From: an uncultured Poribacteria bacterium | GTDB taxonomy: Bacteria > Poribacteria > WGA-4E > PCPOR2b | DNA: 64,000 nt | Direction of reading: 5' to 3' | Assembly: GCA_958296125.1 (NCBI GenBank) | Contig: OY282444.1 | Span: forward strand, 992,001-1,056,000 | Position numbers and translations under genes: made by a program | In this document: positions 1 through 8,229 of the stretch, one piece after another | Layout: every line of letters starts with the position of its first letter | How positions within the stretch are numbered: the stretch's first letter is position 1 | The notes under the pieces: generated by a model | Seen by the model: the letters and a program-made list of their open reading frames with translations, nothing else | What the model was told of the DNA's origin: nothing | The model's database searches: none

Positions 1-1
1 G

Positions 2-235
2 CAATTGCGAGAAAAAATGGCAGGACTGTTCCGAAGATATACGCAGATTGATTTTTCGCTGCAAAGATTGCGTACCCAAGGCGAAACCGGGACAGCGACA
101 GTTGACGTAGATTACGTCATTGTCTTAACTTCGGCGGGCAACTTACCTTCAACGCTCTCAGGCAAGCTGTTTTTTGAATTGATTGAGTCTGAAAATGGAT
201 GGCAGATTTCGAGAATTGATACACAAAGGCGGTGA
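2..235 (+). CDS. C-terminal fragment of a hypothetical protein (cut by window edge)
   Basis: An open frame enters from the left edge and stops at a TGA at 233-235. The visible 70-odd residues alternate polar and hydrophobic strands and end in a basic tail. The pattern (FSLQRL, TATVDVDYVIVL, KLFFELIE, WQISRID) resembles the last strands of an NTF2/SnoaL-like cone fold, but too little is visible to assign it. The next gene starts about 80 bases downstream on the same strand, so the two may be co-transcribed. No start codon can be chosen because the N-terminus lies outside the window. Confidence 0.5.
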   Translation, partial: QLREKMAGLFRRYTQIDFSLQRLRTQGETGTATVDVDYVIVLTSAGNLPSTLSGKLFFELIESENGWQISRIDTQRR

Positions 236-264
236 CATGAATTTTGCACATCTGTGTTCTATGC

Positions 265-362
265 TTCACGTTTCACAGTTCCGTTTTGAGAATCCAAGAA
301 TCGGAGTCCGCCACACGATGCCCAGTTTCTTAATCCCGATCCATCGAGGTTTCACGTTTCAC
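265..362. repeat. Two copies of a TTCACGTTTCAC dispersed motif
   Basis: The 12-mer TTCACGTTTCAC occurs at 265-276 and again at 351-362. It recurs at 44736-44754 and 57621-57632. The first copy lies between genes. The second lies inside the signal-peptide coding region of the downstream lipoprotein. Function unknown. Confidence 0.6.
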
Positions 363-1169
363 CTCTTGTCTATCGTTCTCTGCTCTCTTGTCGCGCTCAG
401 TGGATGCGGAGGTACGGCCGCTAGTTTTCGGTTGTCCCCCGCCGATGCCGAAAAATTGAACCCAATTCTCGCAGAGCTCCAATTGAGTTATGATCTGACT
501 TCAACCTTAAGAATACTGCAGCTCATCGTGACCATTGAGGAAGAAGGCAAAAAGGAGGAAGTCCGAGAATCCCTCTGGTACAAGAAATCGGAGACAGACG
601 GCGATCTTCTGCACATTCAAGCGATGGGCCCCCTGAATGAACCGCGGGTAGTTGCTATCGCTGCACGAAACCAGTTTTTGCTCTATCTCGTCAATGAGGA
701 GGAAGTTATTTTTGAACCGTTGGAAGATCAGGTGCTTCAAGAGATTTTTGGGGTAGACCTGCGGGTTTCTGATGTTCGTAGCGCGATTTTTGCTAACCCC
801 TTCCTTGATGGGCGGACCCGCGAATTATCCCTAGCACACTCTGGCGCAAAATATGTTGTGACACGCCCCGGCACTGCAGCAGGACAGGTTGAGCAGATAA
901 CAATCTTCGTGCGCGATTCCGAACCACAGGTCAGCGATTGGAAGGTGCGGGATAAGAGTGGCACCATCATTCAACAGGCAAAGTTCTCAGACTATCGAGA
1001 GGTCGGTGGTATTTTCCGACCGCATCAAATTGAGATCGAACGCCCCATCGAAAAAACGCGAGTCGTGCTGAAAATCGTGAAACCTGAGATTAACGGTGAT
1101 ATCAGCAATAAAAAGTTTGAGTTTGAACCATTTCTGACGGAAGGTACAAAGCGCAGATTTTTGAGGTAA
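318..1169 (+). CDS. Predicted outer-membrane lipoprotein (LolB/DUF4292-like)
   Basis: This is a 283-residue protein when started at the ATG at 318. Longer in-frame starts exist upstream, but only this one gives a normal signal peptide: a hydrophobic stretch (HLLSIVLCSLVAL) followed by the lipobox LSGC, so it should be lipidated at that Cys. The mature part is beta-rich and ends around KFEFEPF, like periplasmic lipoprotein-binding folds (LolA/LolB/DUF4292). That family call is an inference from shape, not from a diagnostic motif. It ends 4 bases before ispE, so the two are probably co-transcribed and perhaps translationally coupled. A role in envelope lipid or lipoprotein handling is plausible but unproven. 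Confidence 0.6.
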   Translation: MPSFLIPIHRGFTFHLLSIVLCSLVALSGCGGTAASFRLSPADAEKLNPILAELQLSYDLTSTLRILQLIVTIEEEGKKEEVRESLWYKKSETDGDLLHIQAMGPLNEPRVVAIAARNQFLLYLVNEEEVIFEPLEDQVLQEIFGVDLRVSDVRSAIFANPFLDGRTRELSLAHSGAKYVVTRPGTAAGQVEQITIFVRDSEPQVSDWKVRDKSGTIIQQAKFSDYREVGGIFRPHQIEIERPIEKTRVVLKIVKPEINGDISNKKFEFEPFLTEGTKRRFLR

Positions 1170-1173
1170 TAGC

Positions 1174-2082
1174 ATGGCAGATTTTGACCCCGACGAATCG
1201 GGATGCGAGCACTTGCGCGTACAGGCGCACGCGAAGGTTAACCTATATCTCGACATTATTGGGAGCCGCTCCGATGGGTATCACGAAATCGAAACAATCT
1301 TCCATTCGATCGGGCTCCATGACGATATCTACCTTCGCAAACGCATCGATAGACAAATCACAGTGCACTGCGAACACCCACATGTGCCGTGCGACCCACG
1401 CAACCTCGCCTATCGCGCTGCAAAGCTGCTGCTGGACAATACGCCCGATCTGAGCGGTGTCGAGATTCAGATTCTGAAACGGATACCGGTTGCAGCAGGG
1501 CTTGGCGGCGGCAGCGCGGATGCCGCCGCAGTGCTTTATGGGATGAACGCCCTGTTTGACCTGAATTTGACACAGCGGGATTTGATGCAGTTGGGCGTAC
1601 AACTTGGCGCAGATGTGCCGTTTTGTATTTTGGGCGGTGCTGCCCTCGGACGCGGCATCGGCGAAATTTTGACACCATTGCCCCCCCTAGAGGAAGCGTG
1701 GATCTTGCTTGTAAACCCCGGCTTTGAAATTCCCACCGCGTGGGTTTACCAACAAATCAATTTATCATTGACGGTGCCGAAAAAAAATGTTACAATTCTG
1801 GCTCGTTGTTTGCAGAATGGCGAGTTTGTTAACGTCGCGCGCCATCTCTATAACGGCTTAGAAGTACCTGTTCTCTCGAAATACCCTGCTGTCGCTGAAA
1901 TCAAAACGAAGCTGGGCAACCGCCCTGGTAGTTGCGGGGTGCTCATGTCAGGGAGCGGCGCAACGGTGTTCGCGCTCATGCAAAGCCAAGCTGAAGCGAA
2001 TCTTGCTGCCGCGAACTTCGAGAACGATTTCGCTTTTTGCAGGGCAACCCCCATGAGTCGCGTGGGATTGCGTATCTCTTGA
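1174..2082 (+). CDS. ispE: 4-diphosphocytidyl-2-C-methyl-D-erythritol kinase
   Basis: IspE phosphorylates the 2-hydroxyl of CDP-methylerythritol in the MEP pathway for isoprenoid precursors, in the cytosol. The 302 residues match the usual family length. It is a GHMP kinase: N-terminal AHAKVNLYLD near residue 16, the glycine-rich ATP loop PVAAGLGGGSADAA at about 105-118, GADVPF near 146 and the C-terminal loop MSGSGATVFAL near 258. The ATG at 1174 sits 4 bases after the preceding lipoprotein. Its stop codon directly abuts a tRNA-Gln gene with no spacer, so the tRNA is probably cut from the same transcript. The ispE/tRNA-Gln/rplY/pth order is a common bacterial arrangement; prs, often found here, is missing. 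Confidence 0.96.
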   Translation: MADFDPDESGCEHLRVQAHAKVNLYLDIIGSRSDGYHEIETIFHSIGLHDDIYLRKRIDRQITVHCEHPHVPCDPRNLAYRAAKLLLDNTPDLSGVEIQILKRIPVAAGLGGGSADAAAVLYGMNALFDLNLTQRDLMQLGVQLGADVPFCILGGAALGRGIGEILTPLPPLEEAWILLVNPGFEIPTAWVYQQINLSLTVPKKNVTILARCLQNGEFVNVARHLYNGLEVPVLSKYPAVAEIKTKLGNRPGSCGVLMSGSGATVFALMQSQAEANLAAANFENDFAFCRATPMSRVGLRIS

Positions 2083-2154
2083 TGGGCGGTCGCCAAGTGG
2101 TAAGGCACGGGTCTTTGGCACCCGCATTCGTAGGTTCGATCCCTACCCGCCCAG
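2083..2154 (+). tRNA. tRNA-Gln (anticodon TTG)
   Basis: The 72 bases fold as a cloverleaf. The acceptor stem is TGGGCGG/CCGCCCA with discriminator G at 2154. The anticodon stem CGGGT/ACCCG encloses a loop CTTTGGC that reads TTG. The T arm is GTAGGTTCGATCCCTAC. The 3' CCA is not encoded. It begins immediately after the ispE stop codon. Confidence 0.95.
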
Positions 2155-2164
2155 TATTTTGATG

Positions 2165-2200
2165 AGCCGTAGCTATCATCACAGCTACGGCTTTCTTTTA
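2165..2200 (+). terminator. Rho-independent terminator or attenuator before rplY
   Basis: A perfect 10-bp stem, AGCCGTAGCT at 2165-2174 and AGCTACGGCT at 2183-2192, with an 8-base loop, is followed by a T-rich run broken by one C. It lies between tRNA-Gln and the rplY ribosome-binding site, which starts only a few bases later. It could end the ispE-tRNA transcript or attenuate read-through into rplY. Confidence 0.8.
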
Positions 2201-2217
2201 TTTTGGAGGAATACAAC

Positions 2218-2886
2218 ATGCAACAAATTAGACTTGAAGCCCAGAAACGGGAGGCATCCGGCAAAGGAGCCGCGCGTGGCCTGCGCCGTGCAGGGCACAT
2301 TCCTGCAATCCTATACGGCCGCAAGAATGAGGTTATCCCCATCCGAATTGAGGAACGAGGATTTCGGGATTTTCTGCAAAACTACGGGGAGAATGCTTTT
2401 ATCAACTTGGAAATTGCAGATCACGGCATCGAAAGCGTTATGGTGAAAGATATTCAGAGAGATCCGGTCAGTAATCAACTGCTCCATACCGATCTCCTGC
2501 GCATCTCAATGGATGAGCCGATTACTTCATCGGTATTTATTACTTTAGCTGGATCCGCCCCGGGTATCCGTGAGGGAGGAATCCTTGAGTTTCCACACCG
2601 ACAATTAACGGTACACTGTCTTCCGACGCTTTTACCCGAGGAGCTCGAGATTGATATCAGCCAACTGGAGATTGATGATAGGCTCTCTGTGGAAGATCTC
2701 TCTCTTCCTGAAGGGGTTGAGATCCTAGATGACCCGCACACCCGAATCGTTGCCATTGTCCCACCGAGGGTGGAGGAAGAACTAGAAGCGGAAGGAGAGG
2801 AAGGTGTGGAAATAGAAGACGCAGCCGACGAGGATGCGGAGCCAGAGGCCATCTCTCGCCGTAGTGGTGATGACGATGATGAATAA
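2218..2886 (+). CDS. rplY: 50S ribosomal protein L25 / Ctc family
   Basis: This is the long (Ctc/TL5-type) form of L25, which binds 5S rRNA in the large subunit. The 222 residues contain an N-terminal 5S-binding domain (about 1-95, starting RLEAQKREASGKGAARGLRR with YGRKNEVIPI) and a C-terminal beta domain (about 100-190). An acidic tail rich in Glu and Asp ends in DDDDE. The ATG at 2218 is chosen because GGAGG lies 7-8 bases upstream; an in-frame TTG at 2203 would overlap that site. The gene sits directly after a hairpin terminator, so its expression may be partly independent of ispE. Confidence 0.93.
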   Translation: MQQIRLEAQKREASGKGAARGLRRAGHIPAILYGRKNEVIPIRIEERGFRDFLQNYGENAFINLEIADHGIESVMVKDIQRDPVSNQLLHTDLLRISMDEPITSSVFITLAGSAPGIREGGILEFPHRQLTVHCLPTLLPEELEIDISQLEIDDRLSVEDLSLPEGVEILDDPHTRIVAIVPPRVEEELEAEGEEGVEIEDAADEDAEPEAISRRSGDDDDE

Positions 2887-3064
2887 GTATGTGGAAGTCT
2901 TGCCTACACAAGTTATCACTACTGTATGATGTTCTAATAGGTAACGCAGCCCCTTTGCACACTTCGCAATAGGTTGCCAAAGTAAATCGCGACAAGTGGA
3001 GTAGATCTCCGATAGATTGGGACAGCGTCTAATCCGATTATCGGGGCCACTCTACTACAACCTT

Positions 3065-4234
3065 ATGGTCAGGTACTTAACGGTGCGTCGATCTATTCTA
3101 TCTATTGCAATCCTGTTATCGAGTTACGTCAGTCTTAGCTTTGCTCAACCCTCGCCAATCCGTTTTGTTGATGCGAGCGGCAAGACCCTGGCTCGGGCAG
3201 AGATTATTGAGCGGAATAGCGGCTTATATCTCCCGGTTCAGACCTTGCGGGAGGCATTCGACCCAGGTATGAGGCAACAATATAGTTCCCTGACCAAGCA
3301 ACTGACTTTGAATCTCAAAGGGAAACAGCTGCAGCTACGGATTGGGTCACTCTCCGTTAGCGTCAATTCAGACGAAATGAAGTTGTTGCTCTCTCATCCC
3401 GCACTTATGGTTGAGGAAAAACCGATGCTTCCACTCGAATTTTTTACCACTCTGCTCCCCAAGGTCTACGATTTTGAGGTGACCCATGACCCCATAATAC
3501 AGACAATACACATTACCGAAAGAACTGCACTGCTCCCCGACCTCCCCTCCACTACGGCAACGGAAGGATCGGCAAAATTTCCGGTTATCCTTGATCCGGG
3601 ACACGGCGGTGTAGATACGGGGTGTCGAGGAAGCACAAGGGGTACTGAGAAAGATATTGTCCTCAATCTCGCCAAACAGATTGAGGTAATTGCTCGTCAA
3701 AATGAGGTGAAGGTCCTATTGACGCGGGATGCAGATTTTGAGCGGCGACCGATAGAACGGATTGAGATTGCACAAAAAAATCAGGGCAAACTCTTTCTGA
3801 GTCTACACTGTAACACCTCGTTTTCAGATCTCGCAGCAGGTATCCATCTCTACGTCAGCAATTCCTTGGGTCGCGCCCAATCGGACCATCCACCAACCAA
3901 TCCAAACGAAACTGCACAGCATAGCGCAACCATCCACACACTCTCCCAAGAAGAGTTCCTGATACAGAGTCGGCAGTTCGCTACGATTCTCCAGACGGAA
4001 TTGGAGCCACTCTCGCCTGCACCGATTGCCTTGACTGAGATACCGTTGGCAACGCTGGCGGCAGTCTACATGCCAGCAGTTCTTATTGAAATCGGTTATC
4101 TATCCAATGAAGTCGATGAAGCGCGGCTTACCGACGCGGATCACCTTGCCTTCATAGCGACGGGGATAGTGCAGGCAATCCAGACTTATATCGCAGAATT
4201 AAATCAGGTAGAGGACGCTGCAAATGGTAGATAA
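3065..4234 (+). CDS. N-acetylmuramoyl-L-alanine amidase (Amidase_3)
   Basis: This enzyme cleaves the amide between MurNAc and L-alanine of peptidoglycan, in the periplasm. Started at the ATG at 3065 it has 389 residues with a signal peptide (SILSIAILLSSYVSLSFA). Residues about 25-160 resemble the copper-amine-oxidase N-terminal-like domain seen in other secreted amidases. The catalytic domain carries the zinc ligands and active-site motifs: DPGHGG near 177, TEKD near 194, SLHCN near 246 and IEIGYLSN near 341. No good ribosome-binding site is visible, so the exact start is uncertain. Its 3' end overlaps the following GerM lipoprotein by 11 bases, a pairing that suggests cell-wall turnover. Confidence 0.88.
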   Translation: MVRYLTVRRSILSIAILLSSYVSLSFAQPSPIRFVDASGKTLARAEIIERNSGLYLPVQTLREAFDPGMRQQYSSLTKQLTLNLKGKQLQLRIGSLSVSVNSDEMKLLLSHPALMVEEKPMLPLEFFTTLLPKVYDFEVTHDPIIQTIHITERTALLPDLPSTTATEGSAKFPVILDPGHGGVDTGCRGSTRGTEKDIVLNLAKQIEVIARQNEVKVLLTRDADFERRPIERIEIAQKNQGKLFLSLHCNTSFSDLAAGIHLYVSNSLGRAQSDHPPTNPNETAQHSATIHTLSQEEFLIQSRQFATILQTELEPLSPAPIALTEIPLATLAAVYMPAVLIEIGYLSNEVDEARLTDADHLAFIATGIVQAIQTYIAELNQVEDAANGR

Positions 4235-4925
4235 TGCGGCCCATAAAAATCTGAAATCCAAGCAGATTTTGCGAATTGCACGAATTGCAATCTCAGGCGC
4301 GATTTTCACAGTCGTTGTTGCTATTTTAGCGATATTAATATCATGTGACGCTAAGCAGACCGATTCAACGCCCCCTCCTCTCCCGCCTCCCATTGTCACC
4401 GCTGATGAGACTCAGACCCAACTCCAGAAGTGCACGCTCTTCTTCTTTGATACCAACTCGCTCAGACTTGCCAGTGAAGAACGAGAGTTAGATCTATCCC
4501 AAGATGTTACCGAACGCCTCAAACAGACTCTTACCCAACTCCTTGGTGCTTCCATCAACGGCTTATACCAAACCCTCCCCGCAGGTACCCTGCTCTATGA
4601 AGTGTATATCGACGAGCAATTAACGGCGTATCTGGATTTTTCACACCATCTCAAAGACGAACATATCGGCGGTACGACCGGTGAAGCCCTTACTGTAAGT
4701 GCAATTCTGCGAACTGTTAAGGCGAATTTCCCATATCAGATTAGAAAGGTGCAGATCCTTATTGAAGGGCTTGAAACGGATACAATTGGAGGGCATATCG
4801 ATATTTCAAAGCCGTTACCTCTTTCATTGGAATTGGAAGTCGTGAGCAAGGTAGCAGAACCCACAGAAGCACAAGGTGAGACATTGGAGGTGGGGGAAGC
4901 TAGCGGGCAGGAGATGGATCAATAA
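4224..4925 (+). CDS. GerM-domain lipoprotein
   Basis: This 233-residue protein has a long basic N-region, a hydrophobic segment and a lipobox-like ILISC with Cys at 41, so it is probably an anchored lipoprotein. Residues about 65-190 match the GerM/Gmad pattern: FFFDTNSLRLASEER, then a TLTQLLGA helix, then VYIDEQLTAYLDFS and GEALTVSAILRTVKANFP. GerM domains are best known from spore formers, where they act in cell-wall assembly, but they also occur next to amidases in non-sporulating bacteria. The ATG overlaps the amidase by 11 bases, so the two are translationally coupled. A Glu-rich tail ends the protein. Confidence 0.85.
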   Translation: MVDNAAHKNLKSKQILRIARIAISGAIFTVVVAILAILISCDAKQTDSTPPPLPPPIVTADETQTQLQKCTLFFFDTNSLRLASEERELDLSQDVTERLKQTLTQLLGASINGLYQTLPAGTLLYEVYIDEQLTAYLDFSHHLKDEHIGGTTGEALTVSAILRTVKANFPYQIRKVQILIEGLETDTIGGHIDISKPLPLSLELEVVSKVAEPTEAQGETLEVGEASGQEMDQ

Positions 4926-4982
4926 ATTCATTTCTCAGAGTAGGGTGAACTGGTCGAAGGTTCCTAAAAGTAGGGTCCGGTA

Positions 4983-5573
4983 ATGTTTATGTCAACAAAA
5001 CTGATCGTTGGGCTCGGAAACCCGGGTCCGCAATACGAAAACACCAAGCATAACCTCGGATTTTGGGTTGTCAACGAACTCCTGCTGAGATTGCGGTTAA
5101 GTCGGTTAGAACCTCTGTGTCGGTCACTTATCGCCCGAACAGAATGGCACGATTCGGAGATTATCTTTGCCAAACCGATGACCTACATGAACAATAGCGG
5201 GCAGGCTGTCAACATGCTCGTTCAGAAGTTTGACATCGCCCCACATGATCTATGCGTGGTTTATGATGATCTGAACCTAGACATCGGCGTACTGCGGCTG
5301 CGAAAGGCGGGAAGCGACGGTGGACATAACGGAATGAAGTCAATTATCCACCATCTCGGCACACAGGATTTTCCGCGTTTGCGTGTGGGAATTGGGAAAG
5401 TAGAAGGCGACTGGATGGATCACGTCCTAAACGCATTCTCCGCCACCGAGAGAGAATACATCAACTGGGCAATCCCCTGTGCGACTGACGCGATCGAAAC
5501 CTTTGTTACAGATGGCGTTCAGACCGCAATGAATCGGTTTAACGGACGCGTTTGCCCGAAACATGATTCCTGA
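4983..5573 (+). CDS. pth: Peptidyl-tRNA hydrolase
   Basis: Pth releases tRNA from prematurely dropped peptidyl-tRNA and is essential for recycling. The 196 residues fit the family (about 190). Visible motifs are VGLGNPGPQYENTKHNLGF, which holds the catalytic His at 23, KPMTYMNNSG near 65-74, VVYDDLNLDIG near 95 and GSDGGHNGMKSI near 112. The ATG at 4983 follows TAGGGT; an in-frame ATG at 4989 is equally possible. It is the last gene of the conserved ispE-to-pth run; a small hairpin overlaps its stop codon. Confidence 0.95.
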   Translation: MFMSTKLIVGLGNPGPQYENTKHNLGFWVVNELLLRLRLSRLEPLCRSLIARTEWHDSEIIFAKPMTYMNNSGQAVNMLVQKFDIAPHDLCVVYDDLNLDIGVLRLRKAGSDGGHNGMKSIIHHLGTQDFPRLRVGIGKVEGDWMDHVLNAFSATEREYINWAIPCATDAIETFVTDGVQTAMNRFNGRVCPKHDS

Positions 5574-5590
5574 GCCACTTCGCTGCTCAG
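5569..5590 (+). terminator. Hairpin overlapping the pth stop codon
   Basis: A 7-bp stem CCTGAGC/GCTCAGG with an 8-base loop spans the pth TGA. There is no T-run, so it is at best a weak or Rho-assisted terminator that separates pth from the following methyltransferase gene. Confidence 0.4.
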
Positions 5591-5635
5591 GCGTGGAGAA
5601 GTGCATTGACTGTAGATTCAAGAAGGGAACTCACC

Positions 5636-7135
5636 ATGAGCCAAAACTTTCCAGATAATACCCTTTATGAGATGGATAACTTAGACGTACTCCGTGGCAT
5701 GAATAGCCACACCATAGACCTCATTGCCACCGACCCACCCTTCAATACCAAGCGAAATCGAAGCGGCAGCGCAGGACAATATGTTGATAACTGGAAATGG
5801 GGCGACACCGGCACCTTACCCGATCAGTGGAAATGGAACGAAGTCCATCCCAAATGGCTCGAAGAAATCAAAGACAACCACACCGCACTTTACCACGCTA
5901 TTGACGCTGCGAAACACTGCCAAGGCCAGGACACCGCCGCATTCCTATGCTTCCTCAGTGTCAGACTCATCGAAATGCACCGCATCCTCAAGCCAACCGG
6001 AAGTCTCTACCTACATTGTGACCATACCGCTAACGCATATATCCGAATGGCAATGGATGCTATCTTTGGAAAGAAAAACTTTCGGAATGAGATTGTATGG
6101 TGTTACACCGGACCTAGTAACACCACACGCTGGTACCCTCGCAAGCACGATACCATTTTCTTCTATGCTAAATCGAACTCTGCAAAGTTCAATCGGGATA
6201 TCGTTCGCATCCCATATAACGCGGAGACACTTGCTAGACGCGGACGAATTGAAGGTAATAAAAGTTACATCTCCCCATCCGTCGAAACCACAAAACGACG
6301 AGACCCTAGTCAAGTTAATACTCTATTCGGAGGTGGGAAAATCCCTGAAGACTGGTGGCAGGATATAGCAGTTTTGACAAATCAGAGCGAGCGCACTGGC
6401 TCGCCCGACCAAAAGCCTATCAAACTCTACGAACGCATCATCAAAGCCAGCAGCAACGAAGGCGACCTCGTGTTAGACCCATTCTGTGGCTGTGCAACCA
6501 CCATCATCGCTGCCAACACCCTCAACCGCCGATGGATCGGGATTGATAGACGTAAAGATGCACGTTACCACATCATCACCCGACTCATGGGGATCACAAA
6601 GAAAGAGCGAAAACGACTTGAGAAATACGCAACAGACACCGCATGGCTAGACAAACAAACACAACCTTACGAAATGCACTACCAAACCGAACCGCCCGTC
6701 CGCACAGACATAGAAAAGCCAACTTCACCTACACTCGCTCACGTCTATCCCATCCAAAACGAACACCAACTCAGTCATGCAGAAATGCACACGCTCCTTA
6801 CAGACCAATTCGGAATCCAATGTTGGGGATGTAACTTCATCCCCCCTGACAAAAGATATCTCCACCTCGACCATATTATCCCAAAAATGGATGGGGGAAC
6901 TAACGACATAGATAACCGCGCCCTACTCTGCCAACCCTGTAACACCAAGAAGTCAAACAAGATGAGCCTTAACGCACTTCGCAGACAAAACAAACAGGAA
7001 GGATATACACAACACAACCCACCCATAGACCTAAAAGCCGCACTCACATGGACCCAAAAACACCTCATACAAACCATACTCAACCCCACCCATCAACTCA
7101 ACCTCAACACAATCATGCTAAAAGTTATGGAATGA
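5636..7135 (+). CDS. DNA methyltransferase fused to a C-terminal HNH nuclease domain
   Basis: This 499-residue protein joins two activities. Residues about 1-320 are a beta-class DNA N6-adenine or N4-cytosine methyltransferase, judged by motif order: catalytic TDPPF at 32-36 comes before the SAM-binding motif DPFCGCATT near 281. Residues about 390-445 form an HNH domain with CWGC, HLDHIIP and CQPCN, that is two CXXC pairs for zinc and the His-Asp-His core, plus the Asn of NTKK. The ATG at 5636 is preceded by AGAAGGG. No separate restriction gene lies nearby, and it ends 5 bases from the convergent rsgA. It may be a self-contained modification/restriction or homing-like enzyme; which base it modifies cannot be read from the sequence. 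Confidence 0.85.
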   Translation: MSQNFPDNTLYEMDNLDVLRGMNSHTIDLIATDPPFNTKRNRSGSAGQYVDNWKWGDTGTLPDQWKWNEVHPKWLEEIKDNHTALYHAIDAAKHCQGQDTAAFLCFLSVRLIEMHRILKPTGSLYLHCDHTANAYIRMAMDAIFGKKNFRNEIVWCYTGPSNTTRWYPRKHDTIFFYAKSNSAKFNRDIVRIPYNAETLARRGRIEGNKSYISPSVETTKRRDPSQVNTLFGGGKIPEDWWQDIAVLTNQSERTGSPDQKPIKLYERIIKASSNEGDLVLDPFCGCATTIIAANTLNRRWIGIDRRKDARYHIITRLMGITKKERKRLEKYATDTAWLDKQTQPYEMHYQTEPPVRTDIEKPTSPTLAHVYPIQNEHQLSHAEMHTLLTDQFGIQCWGCNFIPPDKRYLHLDHIIPKMDGGTNDIDNRALLCQPCNTKKSNKMSLNALRRQNKQEGYTQHNPPIDLKAALTWTQKHLIQTILNPTHQLNLNTIMLKVME

Positions 7136-7140
7136 CAACG

Positions 7141-8100
7141 TTATGATATGGCTGTCAAGTCCTTTATCTTCGCATCGTTTTTCAGCGAAACATAACTCCG
7201 ATACCGAACATCACTAATTTTACCCGTGTTGACTGCCTCGGTAACCGCACAGCTAGGTTCAGATAGGTGGACACAATCTTTGTATTTGCATTTGCCGAGA
7301 TAACGCTCCATCTCCGGAAAATAGAGGTCAAGGTTCTCCGTATCAACCCCCCACAAACCAACCTCTCGAATGCCCGGCGTATCCGCTACCTCACCTCCAC
7401 ATTCCAAGGCAAAAAGTTCAACCAATGTCGTTGTGTGCCGGCCCTTCCCTGTTTTCAACCCGACTTCGCCGACACGCAAACCTAAGCCCGGCTGAACCGC
7501 ATTCAACAGGCTCGACTTTCCAACGCCCGACGCACCGACGATGACGCTGAACTTATCTCGCAATACCCCCTGAAGGGATTCAATGCTGTGTGGCTGATTG
7601 ATACTAGTAAAAATCACCGGATAGCCGAGTTGCTCGTAAGGGCTCAGGAGCGACCGTAATTTTTGGTGTTCCGCTGAATCAATGAGATCGATTTTATTCA
7701 CGCAGACAGCGGCATCCATCTCTCCAACTTCCGCTAAAATTAGGAATCGGTCCAAGAAACGAAAGTTGAGGTCAGGCAGACGAGTTGAAAGGACAGTAAC
7801 CACCTGGTCCGCGTTCGCAACGACCAGCTGTTCGATTGCATCGCGCTTGCCGGGGTATCTGCGCGAAAATTTTGTCCGACGCGGCAAAATCTCCTCAATG
7901 ACCCCCTCTTCATTATCGATTGGCATTACAATAACCTCATCACCAACAGCGACGGGATCCGCGTAGATCTGCCTCCCCTCCGCAGATCTCTGGGCACGCT
8001 TGACGCGTCCACGCAGCGTACAGCGAAGCATCGTGTCGCCATCCTGAACATCATAGAAGCCGGTTCTGGCTCGAATGACTCGGCCTTGGATTTTATCCAT
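7141..8100 (-). CDS. rsgA: Ribosome small subunit-dependent GTPase A
   Basis: RsgA is a circularly permuted GTPase that helps late 30S subunit maturation. Starting at the ATG at 8100 gives 319 residues; an ATG at 8109 is possible. Order of parts: OB fold (about 1-75), then the GTPase with its permuted motif order: G4 VNKIDL near 133, G1 GASGVGKSS near 186, the switch with KGRHTTT, and G3 DTPG near 239. A C-terminal zinc finger with CKYKDCVHLSEPSC follows. All expected residues are present. It converges on the methyltransferase-HNH gene with a 5-base gap. A promoter and two small hairpins lie upstream. Confidence 0.95.
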   Translation of the reverse strand: MDKIQGRVIRARTGFYDVQDGDTMLRCTLRGRVKRAQRSAEGRQIYADPVAVGDEVIVMPIDNEEGVIEEILPRRTKFSRRYPGKRDAIEQLVVANADQVVTVLSTRLPDLNFRFLDRFLILAEVGEMDAAVCVNKIDLIDSAEHQKLRSLLSPYEQLGYPVIFTSINQPHSIESLQGVLRDKFSVIVGASGVGKSSLLNAVQPGLGLRVGEVGLKTGKGRHTTTLVELFALECGGEVADTPGIREVGLWGVDTENLDLYFPEMERYLGKCKYKDCVHLSEPSCAVTEAVNTGKISDVRYRSYVSLKNDAKIKDLTAIS

Positions 8101-8192
8101 AAGCAACATTAAAGATTGGGGGTTGAAACCCCGCGCCAACTGTGCGCGAACCTTAAAGTTGGCGGTTTATATTGAAACTCGCTTAGCATGTC

Positions 8193-8221
8193 GCTATAAA
8201 TTAACATATATACTGTATCAA
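8193..8221 (-). promoter_or_regulatory. Candidate sigma-70 promoter for rsgA
   Basis: Read on the minus strand, TTGATA (8216-8221) and TATAGC (8193-8198) are 17 bases apart. The leader to the start codon is about 80 bases and contains GCCAACT/AGTTGGC (8135-8163) and a small stem GGGGT/ACCCC (8119-8132) just before the start. Confidence 0.4.
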
Positions 8222-8229
8222 GAATTAGT

